This document shows positions 52,001 to 59,999 of a stretch of 64,000 nucleotides of DNA, piece by piece (position 1 is the first letter of the stretch; each line of letters begins with the position of its first letter). The position numbers and the translations under genes were made by a program. The notes under the pieces were generated by a model that saw nothing but the letters and a program-made list of their open reading frames with translations, ran no database searches and was not told the DNA's origin. The DNA lies in the NCBI GenBank assembly GCA_041396705.1, contig JAWKYB010000015.1, forward strand, positions 62,001 to 126,000. Reading direction: 5' to 3'. This DNA is from Alphaproteobacteria bacterium (GTDB lineage Bacteria > Pseudomonadota > Alphaproteobacteria > CALKHQ01).

Positions 52001-52246
52001 GAGCAGGACTGCGAGGGCGACATCGACCTGCTGCTCAGCGACGTCGTGATGCCTGAGCTCGGCGGCTTCGAGGTTGCCCAGATGATCCGGGCCAGCCGGC
52101 CGGACATCAAGGTCGTGTTCATGTCCGGCTATCCGAACCGCGGCCAGGCGGCGGACGAACGCATGCCCGACGGTGCAGTATTCCTGCAGAAACCGGTCCG
52201 GCCCGACCGCCTCGCCCAATCGCTTCGCATGGAGCTGGACTCATGA
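49022..52246 (+). CDS. CHASE-GAF-PAS hybrid sensor histidine kinase
   Basis: A 1074-residue membrane kinase. TM1 is at about residues 21-40. A periplasmic CHASE domain of about 280 residues follows (RALEWVPRVEAPLRQSFEQAAR), then TM2 at about 330-350 and a short coiled coil. Next come a GAF domain (about 395-560, MGEGLVGATASTQRARWLHDV) and a PAS domain (about 570-690). The HisKA region has the phospho-His in GGIAHDFNNLLMIIDGY, followed by HATPase_c (EPFYTTKDQGKGTGLGLPMV) and a C-terminal receiver (LLLSDVVMPELGG). The ATG at 49022 lies just after the receiver gene; the longer frame begins inside that gene. Its stop overlaps the next kinase gene (ATGA). Confidence 0.93.
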   Translation: MNGKPSTKARGVRGQRGSNTGPIVAVVLGLLVTAVVTAITGRDHWHATLDELYDHRARPFAMLLEGDVERQIGHVRALAATYTSYRTPSRNEFADLVSITLDNFDGIRALEWVPRVEAPLRQSFEQAARHDGLADFAFREIGPDGPQVAVGRRDEYYPVFLVEPLYGNEQALGLDLASNPERREAMDLARDMAQPIATRPLRLVQEAGEDFGFLVFHPVFRGNTVPITLDDRQRRLAGFTVGVFSVDELVRATIGSFEFGDDLDFHLYDASVPAAELPMLHWRHDERETVEQSSEDLIAGESWSTSFDVAGRRWKVVFVPREPGLADYLGPGPIAWAAIGLILTAVLGTYIASTGRRTRKIAGLVAARTGELNRTNLDLRAEVSTRIAAETALAHQNAKLRLMQIIASAANDADTVRTALRVCVEEVCAFLGWPIGHAFVRAPGAPNTFVPSEIWHLSSPVLASEFVARTRTMRFAMGEGLVGATASTQRARWLHDVSEEPAFVRASVGDQPPRAALFLPVIARGEVVAVLEFFDLRPAMLDEQVLGLMNQIGLLVGRVAERETAAAELSAREEFTRLVTDSVPVVIFYVDSDHRLVFANRLFGAVLQRPLETLLGQPLLAIFGGEALAIIEPYIQAALSGDAQSFDVDAPPGAIFAGTWRSTYVPHRTADGHVAGFFGIATNVTERLQIERQLMHAQKMEAVGHLTGGIAHDFNNLLMIIDGYARRAADQLDRPDRARQSLQEVLNGTDRATELTRKLLTFSRRKAMEKRVFRVADEIGRNLDLIRRSVGERYEVVFADGGNGACVETDPGEFAQALLNLVVNARDAMPGGGKIEIALGSLRIDATAATKDNGSRRDLPVGRYVEVTVIDHGQGIPPDVLPHVFEPFYTTKDQGKGTGLGLPMVYGFATQSGGTAEIESVADVLTTARIVLPATDRELPQESAVPAVDCKGHGETILLVEDDTALLDLTESTLQSLGYNVLAANGGFEALEMEQDCEGDIDLLLSDVVMPELGGFEVAQMIRASRPDIKVVFMSGYPNRGQAADERMPDGAVFLQKPVRPDRLAQSLRMELDS

Positions 52247-52593
52247 GCATCGGGCGCGGACGCCGAGATGTCGGCGACGGTGCGGCGTGCGCGACGCGGC
52301 GCCGGCGCGAGGCGGGCATGCGGGCGATCGGCGTCACCGCCGCCAGGTCGCAGCTGCCGTCGCTTGTCGCGACCGCGCGATCCGGTGGCGGCCCGGTCGT
52401 GCTGTCGCGGCGCGGCAAGCCGGCAGCCGCTTTGGTGTCGCTGGACGACCTCGCGCTGATCCAGCAACGCAAGGCGTCGGTCGAGGCCGACCGCCAGGCG
52501 GAAATCTGGCGCGCGGCCAGCCTGTTCGAGGAAGCCGAGGTGCTGGCCAATGCGGGCTTCTTCGAATGGAACGAGCCGCTGCTGCGCTTGTAC
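52243..52593 (+). pseudogene. 5' fragment of a Phd-PAS histidine kinase gene (Phd/YefM antitoxin-like domain plus PAS start)
   Basis: Beginning at the ATGA overlap with the previous kinase, this frame encodes a Phd/YefM-like antitoxin domain at residues about 26-70 (MRAIGVTAARSQLPSLVATA, then GPVVLSRRGKPAAALVSLDDLALIQQ). A short helix then runs straight into the first strand of a PAS domain (EVLANAGFFEWNEPLLRLY). From about 52594 the PAS sequence continues only in the next frame (YCSPGLARIFGV), as if one extra C were present in tacctactg. Two more shifts near 52829 and 52886 are implied by SIGFIQDITERQQR appearing briefly back in the first frame. This frame stays open to 55290 but makes nonsense after residue 117. 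Confidence 0.6.
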
Positions 52594-55273
52594 CTACTGT
52601 TCGCCCGGACTGGCGCGCATCTTCGGCGTGACCCAAGCGAAATTCATCGCCCAGAACGCATCCCGCGAAGGCTCGCTGCAGTCGGTGCATCCGGCCGACC
52701 GGGACCGGGTCGCCGCGGCGTATCTCCACCAGTCCGCAACCGGTTGCGGCTTCGACATCAAGTACCGGCTGGTCCGGCCCGACGGCGAGGTTCGCCAGGT
52801 TCACGCCACGGCCAGCGCGATCAACGACGCCAGGGCAGGCTCGAGCGGTCCATCGGCTTCATCCAGGACATCACCGAGCGCCAGCAGCGAAACCGCGCTG
52901 CGCGAGAGCCAGGCGAGGCTGTCGGCGATCTTCGATCACGCGCCGATGGGCATCATCGTCAAGGACGCCGAAGGCCGGTACGTCCAGGTCAATCACTATA
53001 TCGAGCGGCTGTGGGGAACCACGACCCAGCAAATCCAGGGCATGGCGCCGGTTCCCGAGAACGCCGCGATCGCCCACGCGCACGACATGCAGGTTCTGCG
53101 CACCGGCGAGGTCGTCGAACAGGAATACAGCCGGACCGTCGGCGATGCGCCGCACGTATTCCAGGCGATCAAATTCCCGATCCACAACGAGTCCGACGCG
53201 ATCACCGGCGTCGGCGCGATCGTGCTGGATGTCACCCACCGTCGTCAGGCCGAACAGGCGCTGCTCGTCGCGCACCACCGGCTGGAACAGCGGGTTGCCG
53301 AGCGCACGACCGCGCTGGTCGAAGCGAACCGGTCGATGAAGGAGGCACAGGGCCGGCTGACCGACGCGATCGAAAGCATCTCGGAAGGCTTCGTCCTGTT
53401 CGACGCGGACGAGCGGCTGGTGATCTGCAACACCACCTTCCGCCAGCTCTACCCCGATCTGGCGCAAAGCCTCGTGCCCGGGGCGAGCCTGCAGGAGCTG
53501 GCCTCCACCATCGGCGCGACCGACGTCGGCGTCTCCGCACCGCAAGGCGACGGCGCGCAGTCGCCGGCTCGGCAGCAACTGCGCTGGCTCGGCGCGGAAC
53601 CGTTGGAGCAGCAGCTGGCCGACGGCCGTTGGGTGCTGGTCAGCAACCACCGGACGCGCGAAGGCGGCATCGTCGGCATCCACACCGAAATCACCGCGCG
53701 CAAGCTGGCCGAACGGCAGCTGCGCGACAGCGAGGCGTTGAAGTCGACCATCCTGCAGTCCGCCGTGGACTCCATCGTCTCGATCGACATCGAGGGCAAG
53801 GTCATCGAATGGAACGCCGCGGCCGAGCGCACATTCGGCTACAGCCGCAGCGAGGCGATCGGGCAATCCATGCCGGACCTGATCGTGCCCGAGCGCTCTC
53901 GACAGATGCACCGCAACGCGCATGCGGCCTATGTCCGCTCCGGCCGCACCGGCGGTCTGCGGCGCTTCTTCGAGACCGAGGCGATGCGCAAGGACGGATC
54001 CGAGTTCCCGGTTGCCATCGCGGTCCACGCCAACAACAACGGCTCGCATCACGTCATCACCGCTTATCTGACGGACCTGACCGAGCGGCGAAAGGCGGAA
54101 GAGCAGCTGCGCCAGGTGCAGAAGATGGATGCCGTCGGCCAGCTCACCGGCGGCATCGCGCACGACTTCAACAACCTGCTGATGGTGGTCGAGGGCTATG
54201 CCCGCATGGCGCAGAAGCACCTCGCCGACGAGGAAAAGGCCAGCGCGGCGCTCGAGCATGTGCTGACGGCGGCCGACAAGGCCGCCAACCTGACACGCCA
54301 GCTGCTGTCGTTCAGCCGGCGCCAGCTGATCGAGAAGAAGGTGTTCCGCGCCGACGAGGAACTCCAGCGAACCAGCCATCTGCTGACGCGCTCGCTCGGC
54401 GAACTGTACTCGCTGCGGCTGGATATCGCCGACGAAGCCCTGTTTGTCGAAACCGACCCGGGCGAATTCGGCAATGCCGTGCTGAACCTGGTTCTCAATG
54501 CCCGCGACGCGATGCCCAAGGGCGGCGAGATCACAATCGCCGCGCGCGCCGTCAGCTTCGGCGACGACGGTGGCGCCTGGCCACAGGGCCTGCCCAAGGA
54601 AGGCCCCTATGTCGCCGTGGAGGTCCGCGACCGCGGCCATGGCATCCCACAGGACACGCTGGCCCACATCTTCGAGCCGTTCTTCACCACCAAGGGCACC
54701 GGCAAGGGCACCGGCCTCGGCCTGTCGATGGTCTACGGCTTTGCGCATCAGTCGGGCGGCACGGTCGGCGTCGACAGCGCCGTCGGGCACGGCAGCACAT
54801 TCGTCATCTACCTGCCGTTCAGCCGCGCGCGACCGGAGCAGAGCGAGCTGGCCGCATCGGCGGAACTGAAGGGCAAGGGCGAGACGATCCTGCTGGTCGA
54901 GGACGACGCCGATCTGCTCGAGCTGACGCGCGAGACACTGACCGATCTCGGCTACAACGTGCTGACAGCGGGCAACGGCTTCGAAGCGCTGGAGGTGGAC
55001 GAAGAGCACGACGGCGCCATCGACCTCGTCATCTCCGACGTGGTGATGCCGTCGATGGGCGGCCTCGAACTGGCGGAGATGATCCGCGAGACGCGGCCCG
55101 ACACCCGCGTGATCCTGATATCGGGCTACTCGGCCGCCAGCGGCGATCGGGCCGACGGAAAGGCCGGCGCGGCGGCGCAATTCCTGCAGAAGCCGGTCAA
55201 GCCGGAGCGGTTGGCGCAGGCCGTGCGCAACCAGCTCGAAATTTCCCGCAGTGCCGCCCACGTCCGCGCATAG
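52550..55273 (+). CDS. Multi-PAS hybrid sensor histidine kinase (main frame; 5' end disrupted)
   Basis: The frame that carries the body of the kinase, 907 codons from the first ATG, although the native start was probably at 52243 before the frameshifts. It contains the rest of PAS 1 (SVHPADRDRVAAAYL), PAS 2 (FDHAPMGIIVKDAEGRYV), a coiled coil, PAS 3 (SISEGFVLFDADERL) and PAS 4 (SAVDSIVSIDIEGKVIEWN). The HisKA region has the phospho-His in GGIAHDFNNLLMVVEGY, followed by HATPase_c (EPFFTTKGTGKGTGLGLSM) and a receiver (LVISDVVMPSMGG). No membrane segment is seen, so it is a soluble kinase. Its core closely resembles the preceding kinase, indicating tandem duplication with new sensor domains. Residues 1-20 and about 96-115 here are likely out of the true frame. 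Confidence 0.8.
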   Translation: MRASSNGTSRCCACTYCSPGLARIFGVTQAKFIAQNASREGSLQSVHPADRDRVAAAYLHQSATGCGFDIKYRLVRPDGEVRQVHATASAINDARAGSSGPSASSRTSPSASSETALRESQARLSAIFDHAPMGIIVKDAEGRYVQVNHYIERLWGTTTQQIQGMAPVPENAAIAHAHDMQVLRTGEVVEQEYSRTVGDAPHVFQAIKFPIHNESDAITGVGAIVLDVTHRRQAEQALLVAHHRLEQRVAERTTALVEANRSMKEAQGRLTDAIESISEGFVLFDADERLVICNTTFRQLYPDLAQSLVPGASLQELASTIGATDVGVSAPQGDGAQSPARQQLRWLGAEPLEQQLADGRWVLVSNHRTREGGIVGIHTEITARKLAERQLRDSEALKSTILQSAVDSIVSIDIEGKVIEWNAAAERTFGYSRSEAIGQSMPDLIVPERSRQMHRNAHAAYVRSGRTGGLRRFFETEAMRKDGSEFPVAIAVHANNNGSHHVITAYLTDLTERRKAEEQLRQVQKMDAVGQLTGGIAHDFNNLLMVVEGYARMAQKHLADEEKASAALEHVLTAADKAANLTRQLLSFSRRQLIEKKVFRADEELQRTSHLLTRSLGELYSLRLDIADEALFVETDPGEFGNAVLNLVLNARDAMPKGGEITIAARAVSFGDDGGAWPQGLPKEGPYVAVEVRDRGHGIPQDTLAHIFEPFFTTKGTGKGTGLGLSMVYGFAHQSGGTVGVDSAVGHGSTFVIYLPFSRARPEQSELAASAELKGKGETILLVEDDADLLELTRETLTDLGYNVLTAGNGFEALEVDEEHDGAIDLVISDVVMPSMGGLELAEMIRETRPDTRVILISGYSAASGDRADGKAGAAAQFLQKPVKPERLAQAVRNQLEISRSAAHVRA

Positions 55274-55307
55274 CCTGCGCCGCTCTGTAGCTGCAATGCC
55301 GGCAGAT

Positions 55308-55381
55308 TGGCTGGGGGACCTGGATTCGAACCAGGACTAAGCGGGTCAGAGCCGCTCGTTCTACCGTTAAACTATCCCCCA
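55308..55381 (-). tRNA. tRNA-Gln (CUG)
   Basis: A 74-nt cloverleaf with encoded CCA: acceptor TGGGGGA/TCCCCCA, G73, anticodon stem AGCGG/CCGCT with loop CTCTGAC (anticodon CTG), and T-loop TTCGAAT. U1-A72 and G73 are typical of tRNA-Gln. Confidence 0.96.
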
Positions 55382-55567
55382 GCATGGGGATGCGCCCCGG
55401 CGCCTGGCGGCGCGGGCGATGGGCGGGGGTGTTAGCATGGTGCTCCCGCCCGGGCAATCCCCTTGATCGGCGATGGCACGGCCCCCGCCGGGCGCGTCGG
55501 TCAACTCTTTTTGGCTGGCGAAGGCGGGGCTGTTGCGGGCATGCTGCTCCCCTGGGGGAAGGAGCGG

Positions 55568-56695
55568 ATGACGATGAGGAGCGAGGGCCTGATGTCGGGC
55601 CGGGCGCCGAGCCCCCAGGCCGGTCCGCCCGGTGGCCAGTCTGCCGGGGCCTTTGCGCGCCAGCCCGATCCGCCGGCGCGGCGACCGGCGGCACGGGGCC
55701 GCAGCCGTGGCGCCCGTGGCGACGGCATGGCCTATGCCGCCATCGACCTCGGCACCAACAACTGCCGCCTGCTGGTGGCCGAGCCGCTGTCGGCCCGGCC
55801 CGGCGGCCAGCGTTTCCGGGTCATCGACGCCTTCTCGCGCATCGTGCGGCTGGGCGAGGGCCTGCAGCAGAACGGCGTGCTGTCGCAGCCGGCGATGGAC
55901 CGCGCCATCCGCGCGCTCGGCATCTGCGCGCGCAAGGTCAGCCAGTACAACATCGCCGGCCAGCAGGCAGTTGCCACCGAGGCCTGCCGACGGGCGGCGA
56001 ATTGCGAGGAGTTCCTCGATCGCGCGCGGGCGGAGACCGGGCTCGATCTCACCATCATCGACGTACAGGAGGAAGCGGCGCTGGCGGTCACCGGTTGCTG
56101 CGAGCTGCTCGACCGCAACGTGCCCTATGCCGTCATCTTCGACATCGGCGGCGGCTCGACCGAGGTGATCTGGATCGCGGTGCCGACCGAGCCCGGCGCG
56201 GAACCGCACATCCTGGCCACGCTGTCGGTGCCGACCGGCGTCGTCACATTGGCCGAGACGTTCGGCGGCGACCGCATCACCGACGGTGTGTTCGAGGAGA
56301 TGGTCGGCGCGGTCGCCGACGCGCTGGAGCCGTTCGAGCGGCAGAACGGCATCGGCCGCCACATCGGCGACGACGCGGTGCAGATGATCGGCACCTCCGG
56401 CACCGTCACCACGCTTGCCGGCCTGCGGCTCGGCCTCAGGCGCTACGACCGCCGCCGGGTCGACGGCACCTATCTGGCGTTCACCGACGCCCGCGCCGTC
56501 ACCGGCCGCCTGCTGGAACTCGACTATGCCGGCCGCGCCGCCCAGCCCTGCATCGGCCAGGACCGCGCCGACCTCGTGGTCGCCGGCTGCGCCATCCTGG
56601 AAGCGATCTGCCGCAGCTGGCCGGTCGGCAACCTGCGGGTGGCCGACCGCGGCCTGCGCGAAGGAATCTTGCACCGGCTGATGCCGGCCGCGTAA
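55568..56695 (+). CDS. Ppx/GppA family exopolyphosphatase/pppGpp phosphatase
   Basis: About 375 residues. The phosphate-binding motifs of the ASKHA fold are AAIDLGTNNCRLLVAEP near residue 56 and VIFDIGGGSTEV near 193. The C-terminal HD-like domain of long Ppx is absent, which fits the shorter Ppx/GppA class. The first 50 residues are Pro/Arg-rich and disordered. The ATG at 55568 is chosen for its AAGGAG site; an ATG at 55724 would start exactly at the conserved core. It precedes rlmE by 54 nt, a common pairing in alphaproteobacteria. Confidence 0.9.
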   Translation: MTMRSEGLMSGRAPSPQAGPPGGQSAGAFARQPDPPARRPAARGRSRGARGDGMAYAAIDLGTNNCRLLVAEPLSARPGGQRFRVIDAFSRIVRLGEGLQQNGVLSQPAMDRAIRALGICARKVSQYNIAGQQAVATEACRRAANCEEFLDRARAETGLDLTIIDVQEEAALAVTGCCELLDRNVPYAVIFDIGGGSTEVIWIAVPTEPGAEPHILATLSVPTGVVTLAETFGGDRITDGVFEEMVGAVADALEPFERQNGIGRHIGDDAVQMIGTSGTVTTLAGLRLGLRRYDRRRVDGTYLAFTDARAVTGRLLELDYAGRAAQPCIGQDRADLVVAGCAILEAICRSWPVGNLRVADRGLREGILHRLMPAA

Positions 56696-56749
56696 GACTG
56701 GGCGCGACGGCGGGCCAGGGCCCGCACCTTGATCGTCCGGAACCCGCCC

Positions 56750-57436
56750 ATGCCCCGCAGCGTCAACCGCCGCGACCTGTCCGTACGGGTCAAGACCGCG
56801 CGCGGCCGCAAGATCTCGTCGGTGCGCTGGCTGCAACGCCAGCTGAACGACCCCTATGTCGCCGAGGCCAAGCGCCGCGGCTTGCGTTCGCGCGCCGCGT
56901 TCAAACTGATCGAGATCGACGACAAGTTCCATATCCTGAAGCCGGGCATGGCGGTGCTCGATCTCGGAGCCGCGCCGGGCGGCTGGTCGCAGGTCGCGGC
57001 GGAACGGGTCGGCCCGTCCGGCAAGGTGGTTGCCGTCGACATCCGGCCGATGGATCCCCTGCCCGACGTCGTGTTCATCCAGGCCGACATCACGGAGCAG
57101 GCGACCGAGCAGGCCGCGCGCGCAGCGCTGGGCCGGGCGCCCGACGTGGTGTTGAGCGACATGGCCTCGAGCGCGACCGGGCACGCGCAGACCGATCACC
57201 TGCGCACGATGGCGCTGGTCGAGGCGGCGCTGGACTGCGCGCTTTCGATGCTGGCGCCCGGCGGCAGCTTCGTCGCCAAGGTGCTGCAGGGCGGCACCCA
57301 GGCGGAGCTGCTGGCGCAGATGAAGCACCGTTTCGCCCGGGTCAAGCATGCGAAGCCGCCGGCCAGCCGGTCGGATTCGGCCGAGATGTACGTGGTCGCG
57401 ACCGGCTATCGGCGGGCGGCGGACGCGGAGACGTGA
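56750..57436 (+). CDS. rlmE: 23S rRNA (uridine-2'-O-)-methyltransferase RlmE
   Basis: A 228-residue FtsJ/RrmJ methyltransferase that modifies the 23S rRNA A-loop. RSRAAFKLIEID holds the first catalytic Lys. The SAM motif is VLDLGAAPGGWSQVA, DVVLSDMASSATG holds the catalytic Asp, and SFVAKVLQGG the second Lys. A basic N-terminal stretch (KTARGRKISSVRWLQRQLNDPYV) is typical of the alphaproteobacterial form. The ATG at 56750 fits this; a TTG 21 nt upstream is possible. The stop overlaps the next gene (GTGA). Confidence 0.95.
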   Translation: MPRSVNRRDLSVRVKTARGRKISSVRWLQRQLNDPYVAEAKRRGLRSRAAFKLIEIDDKFHILKPGMAVLDLGAAPGGWSQVAAERVGPSGKVVAVDIRPMDPLPDVVFIQADITEQATEQAARAALGRAPDVVLSDMASSATGHAQTDHLRTMALVEAALDCALSMLAPGGSFVAKVLQGGTQAELLAQMKHRFARVKHAKPPASRSDSAEMYVVATGYRRAADAET

Positions 57437-58266
57437 CCGGCGCCACGTCCTCGGCGCGGCGGCTCGACGACGCGTTCATCGCCGCGGTCAACCGGCGCTT
57501 CAGCGGCCGCGCGGTGCTGGTCGCGCAGGTGGACGACCCGCCGGAGCCGCGTGAGGTGGGGCCGGCGCCGCTGTCCGGGCCGATCGCGGAATCGCGTCTG
57601 CGCTGGCTCGACCGGCTGGCGGCGGAAGGCCGGCCGAACGAGCCGCACGCGATGCTGCGCGCCACCGGCGACCTCACCGCCCATGCCGACTATTCGGTGA
57701 TCGATTTCGCCACCGTCTGCGCCATCCGCGAGACCGGCGCGTGGCCGCCGATCCTCAGCGGCGGCGCCCTCGCCGTCTGCCGCGCCCGCGGACGGGTGCT
57801 GCTGCAGCGCCGCAGCCGCTGGGTCTCGACCTATCCCGGCTGCCTCGACATCGTCGGCGGTGCCTTCCAGCCGCCCGTCGGCGGTGCCTGCGGCGATGCC
57901 GATCTTCGCGCCACCATCGCGCGCGAGTTCGTCGAGGAAACCGGCATCGCCGTCGACTGCGGCGGCGCGGTGCCTGCGGTGATCGCCGGCCAGCTCCGCG
58001 TCGGCTTCACCGGCTATGTCCAGCTTGGTCTCGATGTGGCGGCCGACGACCTCGACCGCGCGGCGCCGACCCAGGAGGGCGCGCTGTCCGCCTTCGACGC
58101 CGAGGCCCTGGCCGAGGCGCTGTCGGGCCCGGAAGAGGACTGGGTGCCGACGGCGCGCCTGCATGTGCTGGCCTGGCTGGCGCTCGGCGCGCGCGCCGTT
58201 GCGTCCGGCACCGATACCGGTGCGGTGTTCCCGGACCAGACCGTCGCGCGGCTGCTCGCCGGTTGA
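57433..58266 (+). CDS. Nudix hydrolase with N-terminal DUF4743-like domain
   Basis: About 277 residues from a GTG that overlaps the rlmE stop. Residues 1-110 form a variable helper domain (SRLRWLDRLAAEGRP, TVCAIRETGAW). The Nudix fold follows (GGALAVCRARGRVLLQRRS), with the Nudix helix ATIAREFVEETGIAV containing the metal-binding REx2EE core. The layout resembles thiamine-pyrophosphokinase-related Nudix proteins, which hydrolyse damaged or phosphorylated cofactors. The exact substrate is unknown. Confidence 0.83.
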   Translation: MTGATSSARRLDDAFIAAVNRRFSGRAVLVAQVDDPPEPREVGPAPLSGPIAESRLRWLDRLAAEGRPNEPHAMLRATGDLTAHADYSVIDFATVCAIRETGAWPPILSGGALAVCRARGRVLLQRRSRWVSTYPGCLDIVGGAFQPPVGGACGDADLRATIAREFVEETGIAVDCGGAVPAVIAGQLRVGFTGYVQLGLDVAADDLDRAAPTQEGALSAFDAEALAEALSGPEEDWVPTARLHVLAWLALGARAVASGTDTGAVFPDQTVARLLAG

Positions 58267-58757
58267 CGCGCCGGAAAGGTTCGGTTCACGCTCTTTGTGC
58301 CACAATTGCAGTCGAAATTGGTCATGATCGGCCGGCTTGGCCGGTCATCGGTTTGCGCACCGGCACGCCGGGTGCGCCCCAGGCGACGCGGATTTGCTGC
58401 ATTTTCCGCGTCCTCCGCCGGGTGTACGGGACCCAAGAAGGGCGCCCGTACACCCGGTTCAACCCTGCCGCGGCGCATGCGACGAAGCGGCTAGCCGAGG
58501 CAGCCGGACCCCATTTCCTCCGCACGCTCTCCTTCGCAGACCCGGCGTCCCGACAGCGGATCGCGCTTGTCGGTGCCCGTCACGGCATCTGACGGCGGCT
58601 ACGGAAGCCACATCGGGTCCCGCTTGCGGCCGGGCCGGCGCGCGTGCCGATTGAACCCGGTCGCATCTTGCTGTCAGCTAGGGCCGAGCGCCGTCCGCGT
58701 GGACGGCCTCGCGCCCGGCGTCTCGCACGCCCGCAAACGGGCTCAAGGGGAGGAAAA
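58267..58757. other. 491-bp gap without a convincing gene, containing a perfect 13-bp inverted repeat
   Basis: No conserved reading frame is visible. At 58418-58430 and 58445-58457 lie CCGGGTGTACGGG and its exact complement CCCGTACACCCGG around a 14-base loop. Without a T-run it is not a classical terminator. It lies about 300 nt before the PanB-like gene and 150 nt after the Nudix stop, so it may be a leader structure, a protein site or a small RNA element. The region next to the PanB-like start has an excellent GGGGAGGA ribosome binding site. Confidence 0.5.
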
Positions 58758-59585
58758 ATGCGACCGAAGGCCATGACCGAACTGCCGCCGATGAACCGGA
58801 CACGCAAGACCGTGGCCGACATGCTCGCGATGAAGGGCCGGCAGAAGATCAAGATGCTGTTCGTCGACAAGGTCGAGGAGGCGGAAGCCGCCGCCGAGGC
58901 GGGGATCGACATGCTGTCGATCATCGACCCGATCTGGACCCCGCGCATGCGCGAGGCGGCCGGCAACTGCTTCGTCCAGGTCGGCCTGCTCTATGGCGAG
59001 CTGGTCACCGCCGACGACTACATGCGTGCGGCGTTCGACGCCATGGGCATCGGCGCCGACTGCGTCTATTGCGCCGCGAGCCTGACTACGATCGCGAAGC
59101 TGGCGGCCGAGGGGATACCGGTGGTCAGCCACGTCGGGCTGGTGCCGTCGCGGCGCACCTGGACCGGCGGCTTCAAGGCGGTCGGCAAGACCGCCGACAG
59201 CGCGTTGAAGGTGTTCCGCGACGTCAAGGCGCTGGAGGACGCCGGCGCCTTCGCGGCCGAGCTCGAGGTGGTGCCGGGCCGGGTCGGCGACGAGATCACC
59301 AAGCGGACCCGGATGCTGATGCTGGGCATGGGCGGTGGCGCCGGCGCGGACGCGCAATATCTGTTCGCCGAGGACGTGCTGGGCTACACCCGCGGCCATC
59401 GCCCGCGCCATGCCAAGGTCTATCGCGACTTCCGCACGGAATACGACCGACTGCAGCGCGAGCGGGTTGCCGCGTTCAAGGAGTTCATCGCAGACGTGGA
59501 GTCGGGCGCCTATCCCGAGGACGGGCATCTGGTGCCGATCGACGATGCCGAGTTCGCGGCGTTCATGAAGGGCCTGCCGCGCTGA
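58758..59585 (+). CDS. PanB-like (ketopantoate hydroxymethyltransferase/PEP mutase superfamily) enzyme, divergent
   Basis: 275 residues with the overall PanB pattern: AAAEAGIDMLSIID, IPVVSHVGLVPSRRTWTGGFKAVGKT, ALEDAGAFAAELEVVPGRV and LMLGMGGGAGADAQYLFAEDVLGY. Compared with E. coli PanB, the aspartate of VGDS is kept (IIDP), but its serine is Pro. The DLPF aspartate is replaced (QVGLLYGE), the KLEGG lysine and glutamate are missing (VYCAAS), and the His of GHIGL and Glu of ECVP remain. These substitutions remove most metal ligands, so normal PanB activity is doubtful. No panC is nearby. The ATG follows GGGGAGGA. Confidence 0.85.
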   Translation: MRPKAMTELPPMNRTRKTVADMLAMKGRQKIKMLFVDKVEEAEAAAEAGIDMLSIIDPIWTPRMREAAGNCFVQVGLLYGELVTADDYMRAAFDAMGIGADCVYCAASLTTIAKLAAEGIPVVSHVGLVPSRRTWTGGFKAVGKTADSALKVFRDVKALEDAGAFAAELEVVPGRVGDEITKRTRMLMLGMGGGAGADAQYLFAEDVLGYTRGHRPRHAKVYRDFRTEYDRLQRERVAAFKEFIADVESGAYPEDGHLVPIDDAEFAAFMKGLPR

Positions 59586-59663
59586 TGCTGCGAATGTCCG
59601 GCGCCGCGCGTCGCGGCGCCGGAACCGGCCGGTTCCGGCTCGTGGCGCAACCAGGCGGGTGCC

Positions 59664-59927
59664 ATGCGGATCTTGGCCGTTGCGGTGTTGCCGGTTTGGC
59701 TCCACACCGGTTCGGGCCAGGCGCAGATCGACGCGCACATGCTGCAGCAGATCGAGAGCCGGCTCGCCGCACTTCGGGCGGAATACGCCGACGGCGAGCG
59801 ACAGCGCCCCGAACCGACGGCGAAGCTGGAGGAGCTCGACCACGTCACGCTGCGCATCGCCGGTGCGCCGCAGGTCCTCCAGGGCGTGATCGATGGGGCC
59901 GAGGCCGAGGCGCCGATGGCCGTCTGA
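59664..59927 (+). CDS. Small hypothetical protein
   Basis: 87 residues. The N-terminus is weakly signal-like (MRILAVAVLPVWLHTGSGQAQ) and is followed by a helical segment (QQIESRLAALRAEYADGER). It is in the 414-bp gap between the PanB-like gene and a convergent receiver. No family is recognised and the ribosome binding site is poor, so it could be a chance frame. Confidence 0.4.
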   Translation: MRILAVAVLPVWLHTGSGQAQIDAHMLQQIESRLAALRAEYADGERQRPEPTAKLEELDHVTLRIAGAPQVLQGVIDGAEAEAPMAV

Positions 59928-59999
59928 TACGACCCCCGGCAAGAAGCGGATCGATCGGTCCGCAAAGCGGTCGAGCGTGACCGCGGCCGACTGCGCCGC

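Noticed and set aside
52243..55290. A 1015-codon open frame parallel to the second hybrid kinase
   Set aside because: After residue 117 its sequence is compositionally abnormal (Arg/Ala/Gly-rich) and all kinase motifs are in the other frame; it is open only because of high GC.
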